This document shows, piece after piece, positions 23,794 through 32,360 of a stretch of DNA of 36,340 bases. How positions within the stretch are numbered: position 1 is the stretch's first letter; every line of letters begins with the position of its first letter. The position numbers and the translations under genes are program-made. Under the pieces are notes generated by a model. It was not told the origin of the DNA, searched no databases, and saw only the letters and a program-made list of their open reading frames with translations. Source of the stretch: Planctomycetota bacterium (GTDB lineage: Bacteria; Planctomycetota; Uabimicrobiia; Uabimicrobiales; Uabimicrobiaceae); assembly GCA_029260735.1 (NCBI GenBank), contig JAJDCR010000113.1, forward strand, positions 1 to 36,340. The letters are read 5' to 3'.

Positions 23794-24903
23794 ATGTTTG
23801 CACACCGATTGGAGAATGTATCTGCTTCTGGGATTCGTAAGATTTTTGAATTGGCCACTCAGGTAGAGAATCCGATCAATCTATCTATCGGACAGCCAGA
23901 CTTTGATGTCCCCGCTGTTATCAAACAAGCCGCCATCCGGGCGATTGAAAATAATCAGAACACTTATACTGTAACGCAAGGAATTGAAGAGTTACGCTTA
24001 AAAATTTCAGAGAGTATTTTGCAAAATCGAGGCAGGACACCGGAGTCCGTTTTTGTTAGTTCTGGGGTTTCAGGAGGCCTTTTTTTAGCAATGATGGCCT
24101 TAGTGAATCCTGGCGATGAAGTGATTGTTCCAGACCCCTACTTTGTTGTCTATAAAAACTTGATACACTTAGTTGAAGGAATACCAAAATACTATAACTT
24201 GTATCCTGATTTTGAAATTAAAGCAGAAAAAATTGAATCTTTAATTACAGAAAAAACGAAGCTGTTAATTTTAAATAGTCCTTCTAATCCGACAGGTTCT
24301 GTCATCAGTAAAGAGACTTTAGTCGAAATAGCAGAAATAGCAGAAAAACATAATCTAATCATTGTTTCCGATGAAATTTATAGTTCATTTGTTTACGATG
24401 AAGGCTTTTCTTCTATATACTCTTACTATCCCAGAACAATCCTTTTAGATGGGTATTCCAAAAGCTACGGTATGCCAGGCTGGCGTATGGGCTATGTCGC
24501 TGGCCCTAGTGACATTTTGGCTAAGATGAGTACTTTGCAGCAGTTTTCTTTTGTTTGTGCTCCTTCTTTTGCTCAGCATGCTTGTTTGGAAGTAGAAAAA
24601 GTTGATATGACTCCTTGGGTAAAATCTTACAAAAAGAAACGTGATTTTGTATACGAGGCTTTGCTTCGCAGTGGCTACCAAGTAACTAAGCCCCGTGGAT
24701 CTTTTTATATTTATCCTTCCGTTCCTTGGGGAACAGACGAAGAATTCTGTCAAGCTGCTGTGGAGCGAAGTTTGCTAATGATTCCAGGTAGTGCCTTTAG
24801 CTCTCAAAACACCCATTTTCGGATTTCTTTTGCTGCAAGTGATGATACTCTTGAGAAGGGGGTTGATGTCTTGGCCCAAATCTCTCAACCTCCTAAAAAA
24901 TAA
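23794..24903 (+). CDS. class I/II (aspartate-type) PLP aminotransferase
   Basis: 369 residues from ATG 23794; the frame also opens six codons earlier at a TTG without a clear ribosome site. Motifs: SASGIRKIFELA, LSIGQPDFDVP, NSPSNPTGS, SDEIYSSFVY and the PLP lysine K223 in YSKSYGMPGWRMGY. The Arg that binds the substrate carboxylate is in HFRISFA. This is the cytoplasmic aspartate/alanine aminotransferase group; the amino acid cannot be fixed from sequence. It is not the class V type used for 2-aminoethylphosphonate, so it is not an obvious partner of the phosphonate genes. It stands between a terminator and the duplicated membrane protein. Confidence 0.9.
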   Translation: MFAHRLENVSASGIRKIFELATQVENPINLSIGQPDFDVPAVIKQAAIRAIENNQNTYTVTQGIEELRLKISESILQNRGRTPESVFVSSGVSGGLFLAMMALVNPGDEVIVPDPYFVVYKNLIHLVEGIPKYYNLYPDFEIKAEKIESLITEKTKLLILNSPSNPTGSVISKETLVEIAEIAEKHNLIIVSDEIYSSFVYDEGFSSIYSYYPRTILLDGYSKSYGMPGWRMGYVAGPSDILAKMSTLQQFSFVCAPSFAQHACLEVEKVDMTPWVKSYKKKRDFVYEALLRSGYQVTKPRGSFYIYPSVPWGTDEEFCQAAVERSLLMIPGSAFSSQNTHFRISFAASDDTLEKGVDVLAQISQPPKK

Positions 24904-24942
24904 AATAGGTATATTTGTCAAATTATCTTGAAAGAGGTCTTT

Positions 24943-26139
24943 ATGGATAAAGTAAATCTAAAACTTTTACTAACAGACTATGACGAGCGATGTACGGATT
25001 TACGTCGGCAATTGTCGGATTACCCCCGCTTGGCAATTATTATGATTGTTGTGATTGCTACCTCTATTGGCTGGGTTTTTGGAGAAGGAGCCTTTGAACG
25101 TTTGTGGGTTTTTTCTGCGATGACGATTCTTTGCCAGATGTTAGCAGTTGTTGCTATTTTCATCTATAAATTTTCTGCTATTACTCGTCAGTATCTTTTT
25201 TACTTGGAAGCTATCCTTGATGAGTATATGCCCGAAAAGATGAAAACTCATAGCATCCCTGGGGGATTTTCAGGCAAAATAGGATTTGGGTTTTATCGCT
25301 GGAAAAGGTTACGTTGTGGAGAAAATCCCTTAGCTCATCGAGTTTTCAACTTTTTAGCGGTTATTTTTATTATAGCAGTAGCTATTTTTTTTTACATGGG
25401 AATGTGGGATAGTCTTTTTGATGCTTGGCTTGTTCGCCCTATGGTCGTTTTTTTTGCTATTTTCCTGACTTTGGTTGGAGTTGTTCTTTATTACTCTATT
25501 GGGCCCTATACCAATTATTCGTTAAATAAAGCAAAACCTAATAATGATTTTTTTGATTTTCAAGATGCTATTTCTTTGCTTATAGTTGACTACAAACAAC
25601 GCAATGAGGACTTTCGTTTTATCTCAGATTTTTACCCTCGTTTGTTTATCAGTTTACTAATGGTTATTAGTGTTTCCTTAGGGGTTTTTTATGCTAATCC
25701 ACAAAAAAATGAATGGATTTTTTGTTTAGCTCCTTTTGGCCTGCTGATTTTACCTATAGGCATGATTTATTTGGTTCGTCAGCTTAAGTATATTAAGATA
25801 TATTTACTTCATTTAGAGAATTTTTTTTACTCTTTGCAGCAGGAAGGCATGGACTCTTCTGTTATTCCAGGCGACTTTCAGTTTGGTTTTTTTCGCTTTA
25901 TCCGAGAACGGCATGTTGCTAAAACCGTTGGAGGACAGGCTTCTTTTTTCATTTGGTTAATTAAGTTTTTTCTAGCAGTGAGTGTTATTAGTTTTTCTGC
26001 TTACTGGAGTTGGCGTTCTTATATCTGGTTGGGAGAGCTGGGTCTGACTTGGCTAGGAGTAATTCAGTCTATAATTCTTTTTGCTTTGGTTCTACTAAAC
26101 CTCTTTTTTTATTGGCGAACTTATCAGATTAAGGGCTAG
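24943..26139 (+). CDS. internally duplicated integral membrane protein
   Basis: 398 residues from ATG 24943 (AAGAGG upstream; a TTG five codons earlier is in frame). I do not recognise the family. There are about eight hydrophobic helices in two homologous halves, about 7-190 and 210-390. Matching landmarks are LLLTDYDERCTDLR/SLLIVDYKQRNEDFR, DYPRL/FYPRL, YLEAIL/HLENFF, and SIPGGFSGKIGFGFYRW/VIPGDFQFGFFRF. Each half would hold four helices with a cytoplasmic connecting loop. Such tandem duplication is common in transporters, but no transporter motif is seen. Exodeoxyribonuclease III starts five bases after the stop. Confidence 0.8.
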   Translation: MDKVNLKLLLTDYDERCTDLRRQLSDYPRLAIIMIVVIATSIGWVFGEGAFERLWVFSAMTILCQMLAVVAIFIYKFSAITRQYLFYLEAILDEYMPEKMKTHSIPGGFSGKIGFGFYRWKRLRCGENPLAHRVFNFLAVIFIIAVAIFFYMGMWDSLFDAWLVRPMVVFFAIFLTLVGVVLYYSIGPYTNYSLNKAKPNNDFFDFQDAISLLIVDYKQRNEDFRFISDFYPRLFISLLMVISVSLGVFYANPQKNEWIFCLAPFGLLILPIGMIYLVRQLKYIKIYLLHLENFFYSLQQEGMDSSVIPGDFQFGFFRFIRERHVAKTVGGQASFFIWLIKFFLAVSVISFSAYWSWRSYIWLGELGLTWLGVIQSIILFALVLLNLFFYWRTYQIKG

Positions 26140-26144
26140 GATAA

Positions 26145-26900
26145 ATGAAATTTATTTCGTGGAATGTAAACGGTGTTCGGGCATGTCTGGGGAAGGGGTT
26201 GGCAACATTCTTAGAGCAAGCAGGAGCAGATATTGTTGCTTTACAAGAAATTAAAGCTCAGAAAGAGCAAGTGACTCATGATTTTACTGACTACCCTTAC
26301 GAATACTGGTATTCTGCCGAAAAAAAGGGTTACTCGGGAACATTAGTTTTAACCAAAGAAAAACCAGAAGCGGTTTTTTATGGTATTGGTCAAAAAGAAC
26401 ACGACCAAGAAGGACGTGTTCTTACTCTAGAATTTTCTGATTTTTACTTTATTAATGTGTATACTCCCAATGTGAAAAGAGATTTGTCTCGTTTACCTTA
26501 TCGAGAGGTTTGGGATCAAGAATTTCTTACCTACATGTCGTCTTTAGAAGAAAAAAAGCCTATTGTTGTCTGCGGAGATTTAAATGTTGCTCATCAAGAA
26601 ATTGATTTAAAAAATCCGAATAGTAAAAATGCAGGCTTTACTCCTGAAGAGAGAGCAGGCTTTGATGCTTTTATTAAAGAAGGTTTTGTCGATAGCTTTC
26701 GGTTTTTACATCCTGGAGAACCAGATCACTATACTTGGTGGAGCTACCGAACAGATGCTCGTTCCCGAAATGTCGGATGGCGGATTGACTATTTTTTGAT
26801 CTCTCCTCGTCTTTTAGATTGTCTTGAAGAAGCCAAGATTCTACCTGAAGTGATGGGCTCTGATCATTGTCCTATACACTTGAAACTTCAGTTTGTTTAG
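26145..26900 (+). CDS. xth: exodeoxyribonuclease III / AP endonuclease
   Basis: 251 residues, the normal length. It is a cytoplasmic Mg-dependent base-excision repair enzyme that cuts at abasic sites and trims 3' ends. The EEP-fold motifs are complete: SWNVNGVRA, ALQEIKAQ, KGYSGTLVLTK, YTPNVKRDLSRLPYR, VVCGDLNVAHQEIDL, the stretch GWRIDYFLIS, and GSDHCPIHL. The WWSYR loop is typical of the Xth/ExoA branch. It follows the membrane protein gene by five bases and shares its transcript. It shares the EEP fold with the first gene of the window, but that one is membrane-anchored and not close in sequence. Confidence 0.95.
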   Translation: MKFISWNVNGVRACLGKGLATFLEQAGADIVALQEIKAQKEQVTHDFTDYPYEYWYSAEKKGYSGTLVLTKEKPEAVFYGIGQKEHDQEGRVLTLEFSDFYFINVYTPNVKRDLSRLPYREVWDQEFLTYMSSLEEKKPIVVCGDLNVAHQEIDLKNPNSKNAGFTPEERAGFDAFIKEGFVDSFRFLHPGEPDHYTWWSYRTDARSRNVGWRIDYFLISPRLLDCLEEAKILPEVMGSDHCPIHLKLQFV

Positions 26901-26980
26901 AAGTACGGATACCATAGCAAATTGCCATCTTTGGGGTATATATTAGGATTTTGTCTCGGAAAAGAATGATAGAATAGTTC

Positions 26981-27010
26981 TTGCTATTTGCTTTGTTAAT
27001 CACTTATAAT
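26981..27010 (+). promoter_or_regulatory. sigma-70-like promoter upstream of the FHA-kinase gene
   Basis: TTGCTA (26981-26986) and a perfect TATAAT (27005-27010) are 18 bases apart, in a 236-base spacer. The leader then contains a small hairpin, AGAGATT-ATCT-AATCTCT (27094-27111), before the ribosome site TGGAGAAA. Confidence 0.5.
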
Positions 27011-27136
27011 ATGAGCTGGAGAGAGTTTGTTTTTGGTTTATCAGAAATCTTTTACAACAAATTCTCAAACACCTCAGATTACCTCATTTACTCAGAGATT
27101 ATCTAATCTCTTCTGCTTTGTAGTCCTGGAGAAAAT

Positions 27137-29050
27137 ATGTTAATTGGGCGAATAGAAATTGTCAAAGATGGAAAAAAGTTGTCTAAGCAAATACCGCCCG
27201 AAGGTATAACCGTGGGTAGGGGACAAGAAGCAGATGTCATTGTTTCAGATACTGCAGTCTCTAAACTGCACTGCAAAATTTTTTCTCAAGACAATCAATT
27301 TTTTTTGCAGGACTTAAAAAGTCGTAATTTTACCTTTTGCAATGGGGAAAAAGTATCGGGAACAATTCCTCTAAATCACCGCGACATCATTAAAACTGGG
27401 CGTGTAGAAATTGTTTTTTGTTTGGGCGAGAAAGAAAAAAGCCTGAACTTGGAGATCAATTCTTTTGAGGTAGATAAGAAAGAGGTCATTTTAAAGCCTA
27501 AAGAAGAGGAGTCAAAAGCTTCTTTGGAAAATGATTCTACTTCATCAAATGATTCTACTTCATCAGAAGAAGCTATGATTGCTATTGGAAATGGAAATTT
27601 TCCTGCTCATTTGATGAAGTCATCGGAAGAATTTCTCTTTGTTCGTATTACCCTCTCTTTACCAGGAAATAAGGTTACTCCAGGTAAAATTCATGAGTGT
27701 CTTCTTTTACGGGAACGAAACCCCCAGATAAGTTTAAAAGATATTTTACTTCGGAAACATTATATTACGGAGCATGATATCAGAATTATTGAGCGAATAA
27801 TGGGGAATATCATAGTAGAAGAAAAATCATCTACTACGATGAAACTGGATGAAGCTGAAATAGAAGAGGTTGTTGCGGAAAATTCTCCCTCGAACTCGGA
27901 GCAAAACTTTCAAGTAGATCAAGAAGATCGTCTCTTTGTGAAAGTGGCGTTAGCTAAAAGATTTATAACCGAGGAGCAAATACGGAGTTGCGCTCTTTTG
28001 CAAAGAAAGTATGCGGCCCAAGGTCAGTCCGTTAAGCTTTTTGATCTTTTAGAAAATGAAAATTGTCTAAAGTCGGCAGAAGCGACAAATGTAAGACAGT
28101 TGGTTAAGGGAAAAGAAATTCCTTATCGCATCGATGGATACGAGATGATTTCGTTAATCGGAGCGGGCGGAATGGGGACAATCTACAAAGCACGTCAAAT
28201 CTCTATGGATCGCCTTGTCGCAATTAAAATCTTAGCAAAAGAACACCACAATAATCCCCAAATTAATGAATTATTTTTAAAAGAAGCTCGTGCTGTCGCA
28301 CGTTTGAACCATGAAAACATTGTTGCAGGTTTTGACTTTGGGGAAGCGAATGGGGTTTCTTTTTTTGTGATGGAATTTGTTGATGGACCTTCTTTATTGG
28401 AAGAACTAAAGAACAATAAAGGAAGTCTTTCTACGGAGCAAACACTTTCTATTATTACTCAGGTTACTAAAGCTTTAGAACATGCGTGTATGAAAGAGCT
28501 TATTCACAGAGATATCAAGCCAGAAAATATTCTTTTGACTAAGGATGGAACTGCTAAGCTCTGTGATTTAGGATTAGCTAAGAGTACAGATCAAGAACAA
28601 GATACGCAGAAGAAAAGACGCTTTGGCACACCTGCTTACATGAGTCCTGAGCGAATTCGTAGCGAAGCGAATGTTGATATTCGAGGTGATATTTACTCTT
28701 TGGGAGTGGCCTTTTACCGAACTATATTTGGACGTTTGCCCTTTACCGGAAGTACTCGAGAGATTTTAGCTAAACATCTTACAGAGCCTGTTCGCTTTCC
28801 CAAGGAAGGGATGGAGAAAAACAAGGTGCCTGTCTCTCGTATTATTTTGAAAATGATGGCTAAAGATCCTGCCAATCGCTATCAAAGTCCTACCCAGTTA
28901 ATCGAAGATCTCCATAAAGTCCAGCAGACATTAAAATCCTTCCCTGAAGAAAGTAGTCAGGGAGCAACCCAAAATGCTAGTGCTCCTCCTCCAAAAGTAG
29001 CACGTAAAAAAAGAAGAATTCAAGCTCTGCGTCGTAAAAGATGGCGCTAG
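27137..29050 (+). CDS. FHA-domain Ser/Thr protein kinase
   Basis: 637 residues, no membrane helix. Residues about 5-95 are an intact FHA domain (G27-R28, S42, H45, and N69-G70). Two copies of a helical module follow at 166-223 and 264-324 (pattern: LFV-x3-A, IT-x2-QI-x2-C, then a second helix pair). The Hanks-type kinase spans about 333-595: GAGGMG loop at 342-347, K364, E383, H458-R459-D460 in HRDIKPEN, D477-L-G, and GTPAYMSPE. All catalytic residues are present. The last 25 residues are strongly basic. The same module recurs in the 29118 and 33572 products, which suggests shared partners. A good promoter precedes it. Confidence 0.93.
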   Translation: MLIGRIEIVKDGKKLSKQIPPEGITVGRGQEADVIVSDTAVSKLHCKIFSQDNQFFLQDLKSRNFTFCNGEKVSGTIPLNHRDIIKTGRVEIVFCLGEKEKSLNLEINSFEVDKKEVILKPKEEESKASLENDSTSSNDSTSSEEAMIAIGNGNFPAHLMKSSEEFLFVRITLSLPGNKVTPGKIHECLLLRERNPQISLKDILLRKHYITEHDIRIIERIMGNIIVEEKSSTTMKLDEAEIEEVVAENSPSNSEQNFQVDQEDRLFVKVALAKRFITEEQIRSCALLQRKYAAQGQSVKLFDLLENENCLKSAEATNVRQLVKGKEIPYRIDGYEMISLIGAGGMGTIYKARQISMDRLVAIKILAKEHHNNPQINELFLKEARAVARLNHENIVAGFDFGEANGVSFFVMEFVDGPSLLEELKNNKGSLSTEQTLSIITQVTKALEHACMKELIHRDIKPENILLTKDGTAKLCDLGLAKSTDQEQDTQKKRRFGTPAYMSPERIRSEANVDIRGDIYSLGVAFYRTIFGRLPFTGSTREILAKHLTEPVRFPKEGMEKNKVPVSRIILKMMAKDPANRYQSPTQLIEDLHKVQQTLKSFPEESSQGATQNASAPPPKVARKKRRIQALRRKRWR

Positions 29051-29117
29051 TCAATAAAGGGAGTTCCCATTGAACCACCCTAAGGTACCTAAAACGTAAA
29101 AAGGGAAAAGAAAAGCT

Positions 29118-31454
29118 ATGTCAAAAATGGATCATCTTTTTGTTCAGGCTGCTATGTCTCAAAATCTTCTAAACGCAGAACAAGCCCACTTTTGTATTTC
29201 CAAAAGTGCCCTTGAATGCTCTCGGTCAGCAACCGTTGTTGCCGTAGAAGAGGGGTTTATGAATACCCAAACAGTGGCAGAGGTTTACCAATCTATCCCT
29301 GTTAATGAATCTCCCGTTAAAGTTTTTTCCTTATCAGAAGAAATGTTGTCGGAAGATGACTGGGAGTTACGTTTCACTGCTTTAGTAAAAGAAAAAGGCT
29401 TGGTTTCAGATGAAGTGCTAGAGGCTTGTCAGCAAGAGAAGAAAAAACTCGAAAAAGAAGGGCATTATCCTCAGATGGGGGCTCTTTTGTATACGAGCGG
29501 ATGCTTGAGCCGAGAAGATCTCTTACGTCTTTATGATGAACTTTCTTCTGGAGGAAAAGAGCCCAAAGTATTAGAGGAAGAGTTTTCTTATGCTGAATTT
29601 TCTCCTCCTCGTATTCGTAAGCTAGGTCGAAAGAAGCCCAAGCGAAGGAAAATAGAAGAAGCAGAAATGGACGCTCAGATTTCGACGGAAGCTGAGATTA
29701 TGTTTGGTCGTATCGAGGAAGTTTTGGAAAAGAGTTACAGCTCAGGAACTCCATCTTCTGAAGTTATAGCAACAGAGGATGTTCTGGATGAACTAGACCG
29801 AATAGAACTAGAGTTAGAACGAGAAGAGCAAGAAGCCGCAAGGCAAGCTACCCGTAGAATTAGTCCCAGTAACGAACTAAGCACAGCTTTAGAAGGGATG
29901 CTTTCTAGTGATAGTGGCTCTAATTTGGATAAATTAACGGAAACACTTCAGTTATTAGTTAAAAAACTGGATGAACCTTTAGACTCTTCTCGTTCAACAG
30001 ACGAAGCCACGGTAGATTCTGGGGAAGATTTAGCTGAGCAAATGGAAGAGGATTTGGAAGAATCTGAATTACACCGTTTAGCTAAAGGCTACCGACAAGT
30101 CAAAGAAGCAGAGTTGAAAAGAGTTTTGAAAAAAGGGGGAGTTCTCGAAAAATGCTTTATTCCTGAGCTTAATATGGTGGATCGTAAGTTTTCGCCAAAA
30201 CTCTCCTTGGAGAATTGCATTATTGGAAACTTAGACCTTGCTCGTTCTCAGTTTGAAAACCATGTGAGCTTCAAAGGCAGCCAGATTTTTTATAAGGCAA
30301 TTCTACGAGAGACTTGCTTTCATAAAGATGCCATCTTTAAGGATTGTCGTTTTCATAATGGAGCTGATTTTACCAAAACGGAAGTAAAGGGAAAGGCGAG
30401 TTTCAATGCTTCTGCTTTTTTACGATTCGTTAGCTTCAATCGGTCTGTCTTTGGGAAAAAAGCCATTTTCACTCGTTGCTATTTTGCCAAGGGAGTTAAG
30501 TTTGCTGAGGTACCTTTTGCCAGCGGAGCTAGTTTCAACGATATTTTTGTCGATCACCGTTTTTACATAGAAAAATGTAAATTTGAAGCGGAAAGTACTT
30601 TTAGTGGAGCTCGCTTTTCTGATATCGCCGATTTCTCTCGCAGTACTTTTGCCAAAGAAATTAACTTTAAAGGAACTAATTTTGCGCGTTGGGCCAGTTT
30701 TAAATCGGTAAAATTTAAAGATGATGTCAACTTTAACACTATGCAAGTAGCAGGAGATATCTCTTTTACTTGGGCTACGTTTTATGGCCTAATTAACTTA
30801 AGTGCTTGCTGTGCAGAGCGCAATGTGAATTTTCATCATATCACTCTTAAAGACGATGCTGCTTTTTCGTTCAAAGATGCCTATTTGGGTCGTCTGTTTA
30901 TTGGGCAAAAAAGGCTTATTGGGCGGATTCAAAGTCATAACCAGTTAGACTACCGCACAGCTCGGACAGAATATGGTCTTCTTAAAAATAACTTCCGAGA
31001 AATTAATGAGTACGACAAAGAAGACTGGGCTTATTTAATGGAAAAGCGAATGGCACGTTTAGCCTTACCTCTCAATGGCCCTAAGAATGTTTTAAAACGT
31101 TTCTTTGGTTGGTTGGCATTAGATGTTGCTTGTGGCTATGGAACGAATCCTCTTAAGATTTTCTTAACTTCTTTAGTTACATTACTAGCGTTTTCTCTTT
31201 TCTATCTTTCTATGAGCGGAGAATTTGTTCCTAGCGGAGATTTAGCCTATCCTCGTCAGACTTTTTCTGGCCCAAGCCTGAGCTTTCTGGACTCGGTTCA
31301 GCTTTCTTTCCGAACTTTTACCAACGCTTCGGTTGAGGGATGGGTACCATACACAGATAGCTGGGTTAACTACATTATGATGGTCGAATCTTTTATCGGA
31401 TTTTTTGTTATGACTATCCTTGTTGTGACTTTTAGCCGTAAAGTTATTCGCTAG
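29118..31454 (+). CDS. pentapeptide-repeat protein with C-terminal two-helix ion-channel-like segment
   Basis: 778 residues. Residues about 4-60 and 82-142 are two copies of the helical module seen in both kinases. About 150-315 is an acidic, Glu/Ser-rich linker. About 315-605 is a pentapeptide-like right-handed beta-helix with many F-x4-F repeats (ASFN, VSFN, AIFT, VKFA, ADFS, INFK). The C-terminus has two membrane helices (about 677-700 and 752-774) with an intervening pore-like loop, RTFTNASVEGWVPY, as in two-helix ion channels, but without the potassium filter TVGYG. It lies 67 bases after the FHA kinase, so it is a likely target. The 'channel' reading is inference. Confidence 0.8.
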   Translation: MSKMDHLFVQAAMSQNLLNAEQAHFCISKSALECSRSATVVAVEEGFMNTQTVAEVYQSIPVNESPVKVFSLSEEMLSEDDWELRFTALVKEKGLVSDEVLEACQQEKKKLEKEGHYPQMGALLYTSGCLSREDLLRLYDELSSGGKEPKVLEEEFSYAEFSPPRIRKLGRKKPKRRKIEEAEMDAQISTEAEIMFGRIEEVLEKSYSSGTPSSEVIATEDVLDELDRIELELEREEQEAARQATRRISPSNELSTALEGMLSSDSGSNLDKLTETLQLLVKKLDEPLDSSRSTDEATVDSGEDLAEQMEEDLEESELHRLAKGYRQVKEAELKRVLKKGGVLEKCFIPELNMVDRKFSPKLSLENCIIGNLDLARSQFENHVSFKGSQIFYKAILRETCFHKDAIFKDCRFHNGADFTKTEVKGKASFNASAFLRFVSFNRSVFGKKAIFTRCYFAKGVKFAEVPFASGASFNDIFVDHRFYIEKCKFEAESTFSGARFSDIADFSRSTFAKEINFKGTNFARWASFKSVKFKDDVNFNTMQVAGDISFTWATFYGLINLSACCAERNVNFHHITLKDDAAFSFKDAYLGRLFIGQKRLIGRIQSHNQLDYRTARTEYGLLKNNFREINEYDKEDWAYLMEKRMARLALPLNGPKNVLKRFFGWLALDVACGYGTNPLKIFLTSLVTLLAFSLFYLSMSGEFVPSGDLAYPRQTFSGPSLSFLDSVQLSFRTFTNASVEGWVPYTDSWVNYIMMVESFIGFFVMTILVVTFSRKVIR

Positions 31455-31463
31455 GTTTTTTGG

Positions 31464-32360
31464 ATGCATCCCTACCTACGTTTTTTACGCCCATACACAT
31501 TATGGGCACCTGCTTTAGGAATCATGAGTGGTTCTGCGGCTGCTTTTGGGGCATTGCCTGCTTTGGCAATGCCCCAAGGCTATCTTCCTTTGCTGCTGAA
31601 GGTTCTCTTGGCTGGTTTTATCGCGGCAATTCTCAATGCTGGTTCCAATGGTTTAAACCAAATCTATGATTTAGAGATTGACCGTCGAAATAAACCAGAT
31701 CGTCCTCTGATTTCAGGAGAAATGTCTCTGCGAGAAGCTTGGATTATATCTATCTTCTTTTATGTCTTTGCCCTCCTCATTTCTTTATTCATCTCGTGGA
31801 TCTTTGCCTTGATGGTATGGATAGCTGCTTTTTGCACGATCATTTATTCGGCACCTCCTTTACGAACAAAACAACATTGGCTTGCCGCTACTTTAACTAT
31901 TGCGATACCGCGAGGAGCCCTTTTAAAGGTGGCAGGCTGGTCGGTTTTACGAGACGTCGATAACACGGAACCTTGGTTCATTGGCTCCATTTTTGGTTTG
32001 TTTTTACTGGGGGCAGTTACCACTAAAGACTATGCGGATATTCCAGGAGACCAGCAGGAAAATTGCATCACTCTTCCTATACGCTTTGGAGTGAAAAAAA
32101 GTGCTTGGATGATCGCACCGTTTTTTATTTTTCCTTTTGCTCTTTTTCCCTTGGGAGTTTATGGAAAAATTTTGACGGGTAATGGCTTTATGATTAGTAC
32201 TTTGGGGATTGTTTTGATGCTATGGGGGGCTTATGTTGTTGCGATGATTTTACGAGATCCAGATGCCCTAGCAAGCTCAGAAAATCATCCTTCCTGGAAG
32301 CATATGTATCTCATGATGATTTTTAGCCAAATAGGACTAGCGATTGCCTACATGTACTAA
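31464..32360 (+). CDS. UbiA-family prenyltransferase
   Basis: 298 residues, about eight membrane helices. Both Mg-diphosphate motifs are present: N65-x3-D69-x3-D73 in NQIYDLEID, and K188-D189-Y-A-D192-x3-D196. UbiA enzymes attach an isoprenoid chain to an aromatic ring, a chlorin or a glycerol phosphate. The overall look is nearer to chlorophyll/homogentisate/geranylgeranylglyceryl types than to classical 4-hydroxybenzoate enzymes, but the acceptor cannot be decided. It starts nine bases after the channel-like gene and its 3' end overlaps the opposing kinase gene by 24 bases. Confidence 0.88.
   Translation: MHPYLRFLRPYTLWAPALGIMSGSAAAFGALPALAMPQGYLPLLLKVLLAGFIAAILNAGSNGLNQIYDLEIDRRNKPDRPLISGEMSLREAWIISIFFYVFALLISLFISWIFALMVWIAAFCTIIYSAPPLRTKQHWLAATLTIAIPRGALLKVAGWSVLRDVDNTEPWFIGSIFGLFLLGAVTTKDYADIPGDQQENCITLPIRFGVKKSAWMIAPFFIFPFALFPLGVYGKILTGNGFMISTLGIVLMLWGAYVVAMILRDPDALASSENHPSWKHMYLMMIFSQIGLAIAYMY

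Noticed and set aside
23794..24903. 2-aminoethylphosphonate transaminase completing the phosphonate pathway
   Set aside because: AepZ/PhnW enzymes are class V; this is an aspartate-type class I/II enzyme 15 kb away.
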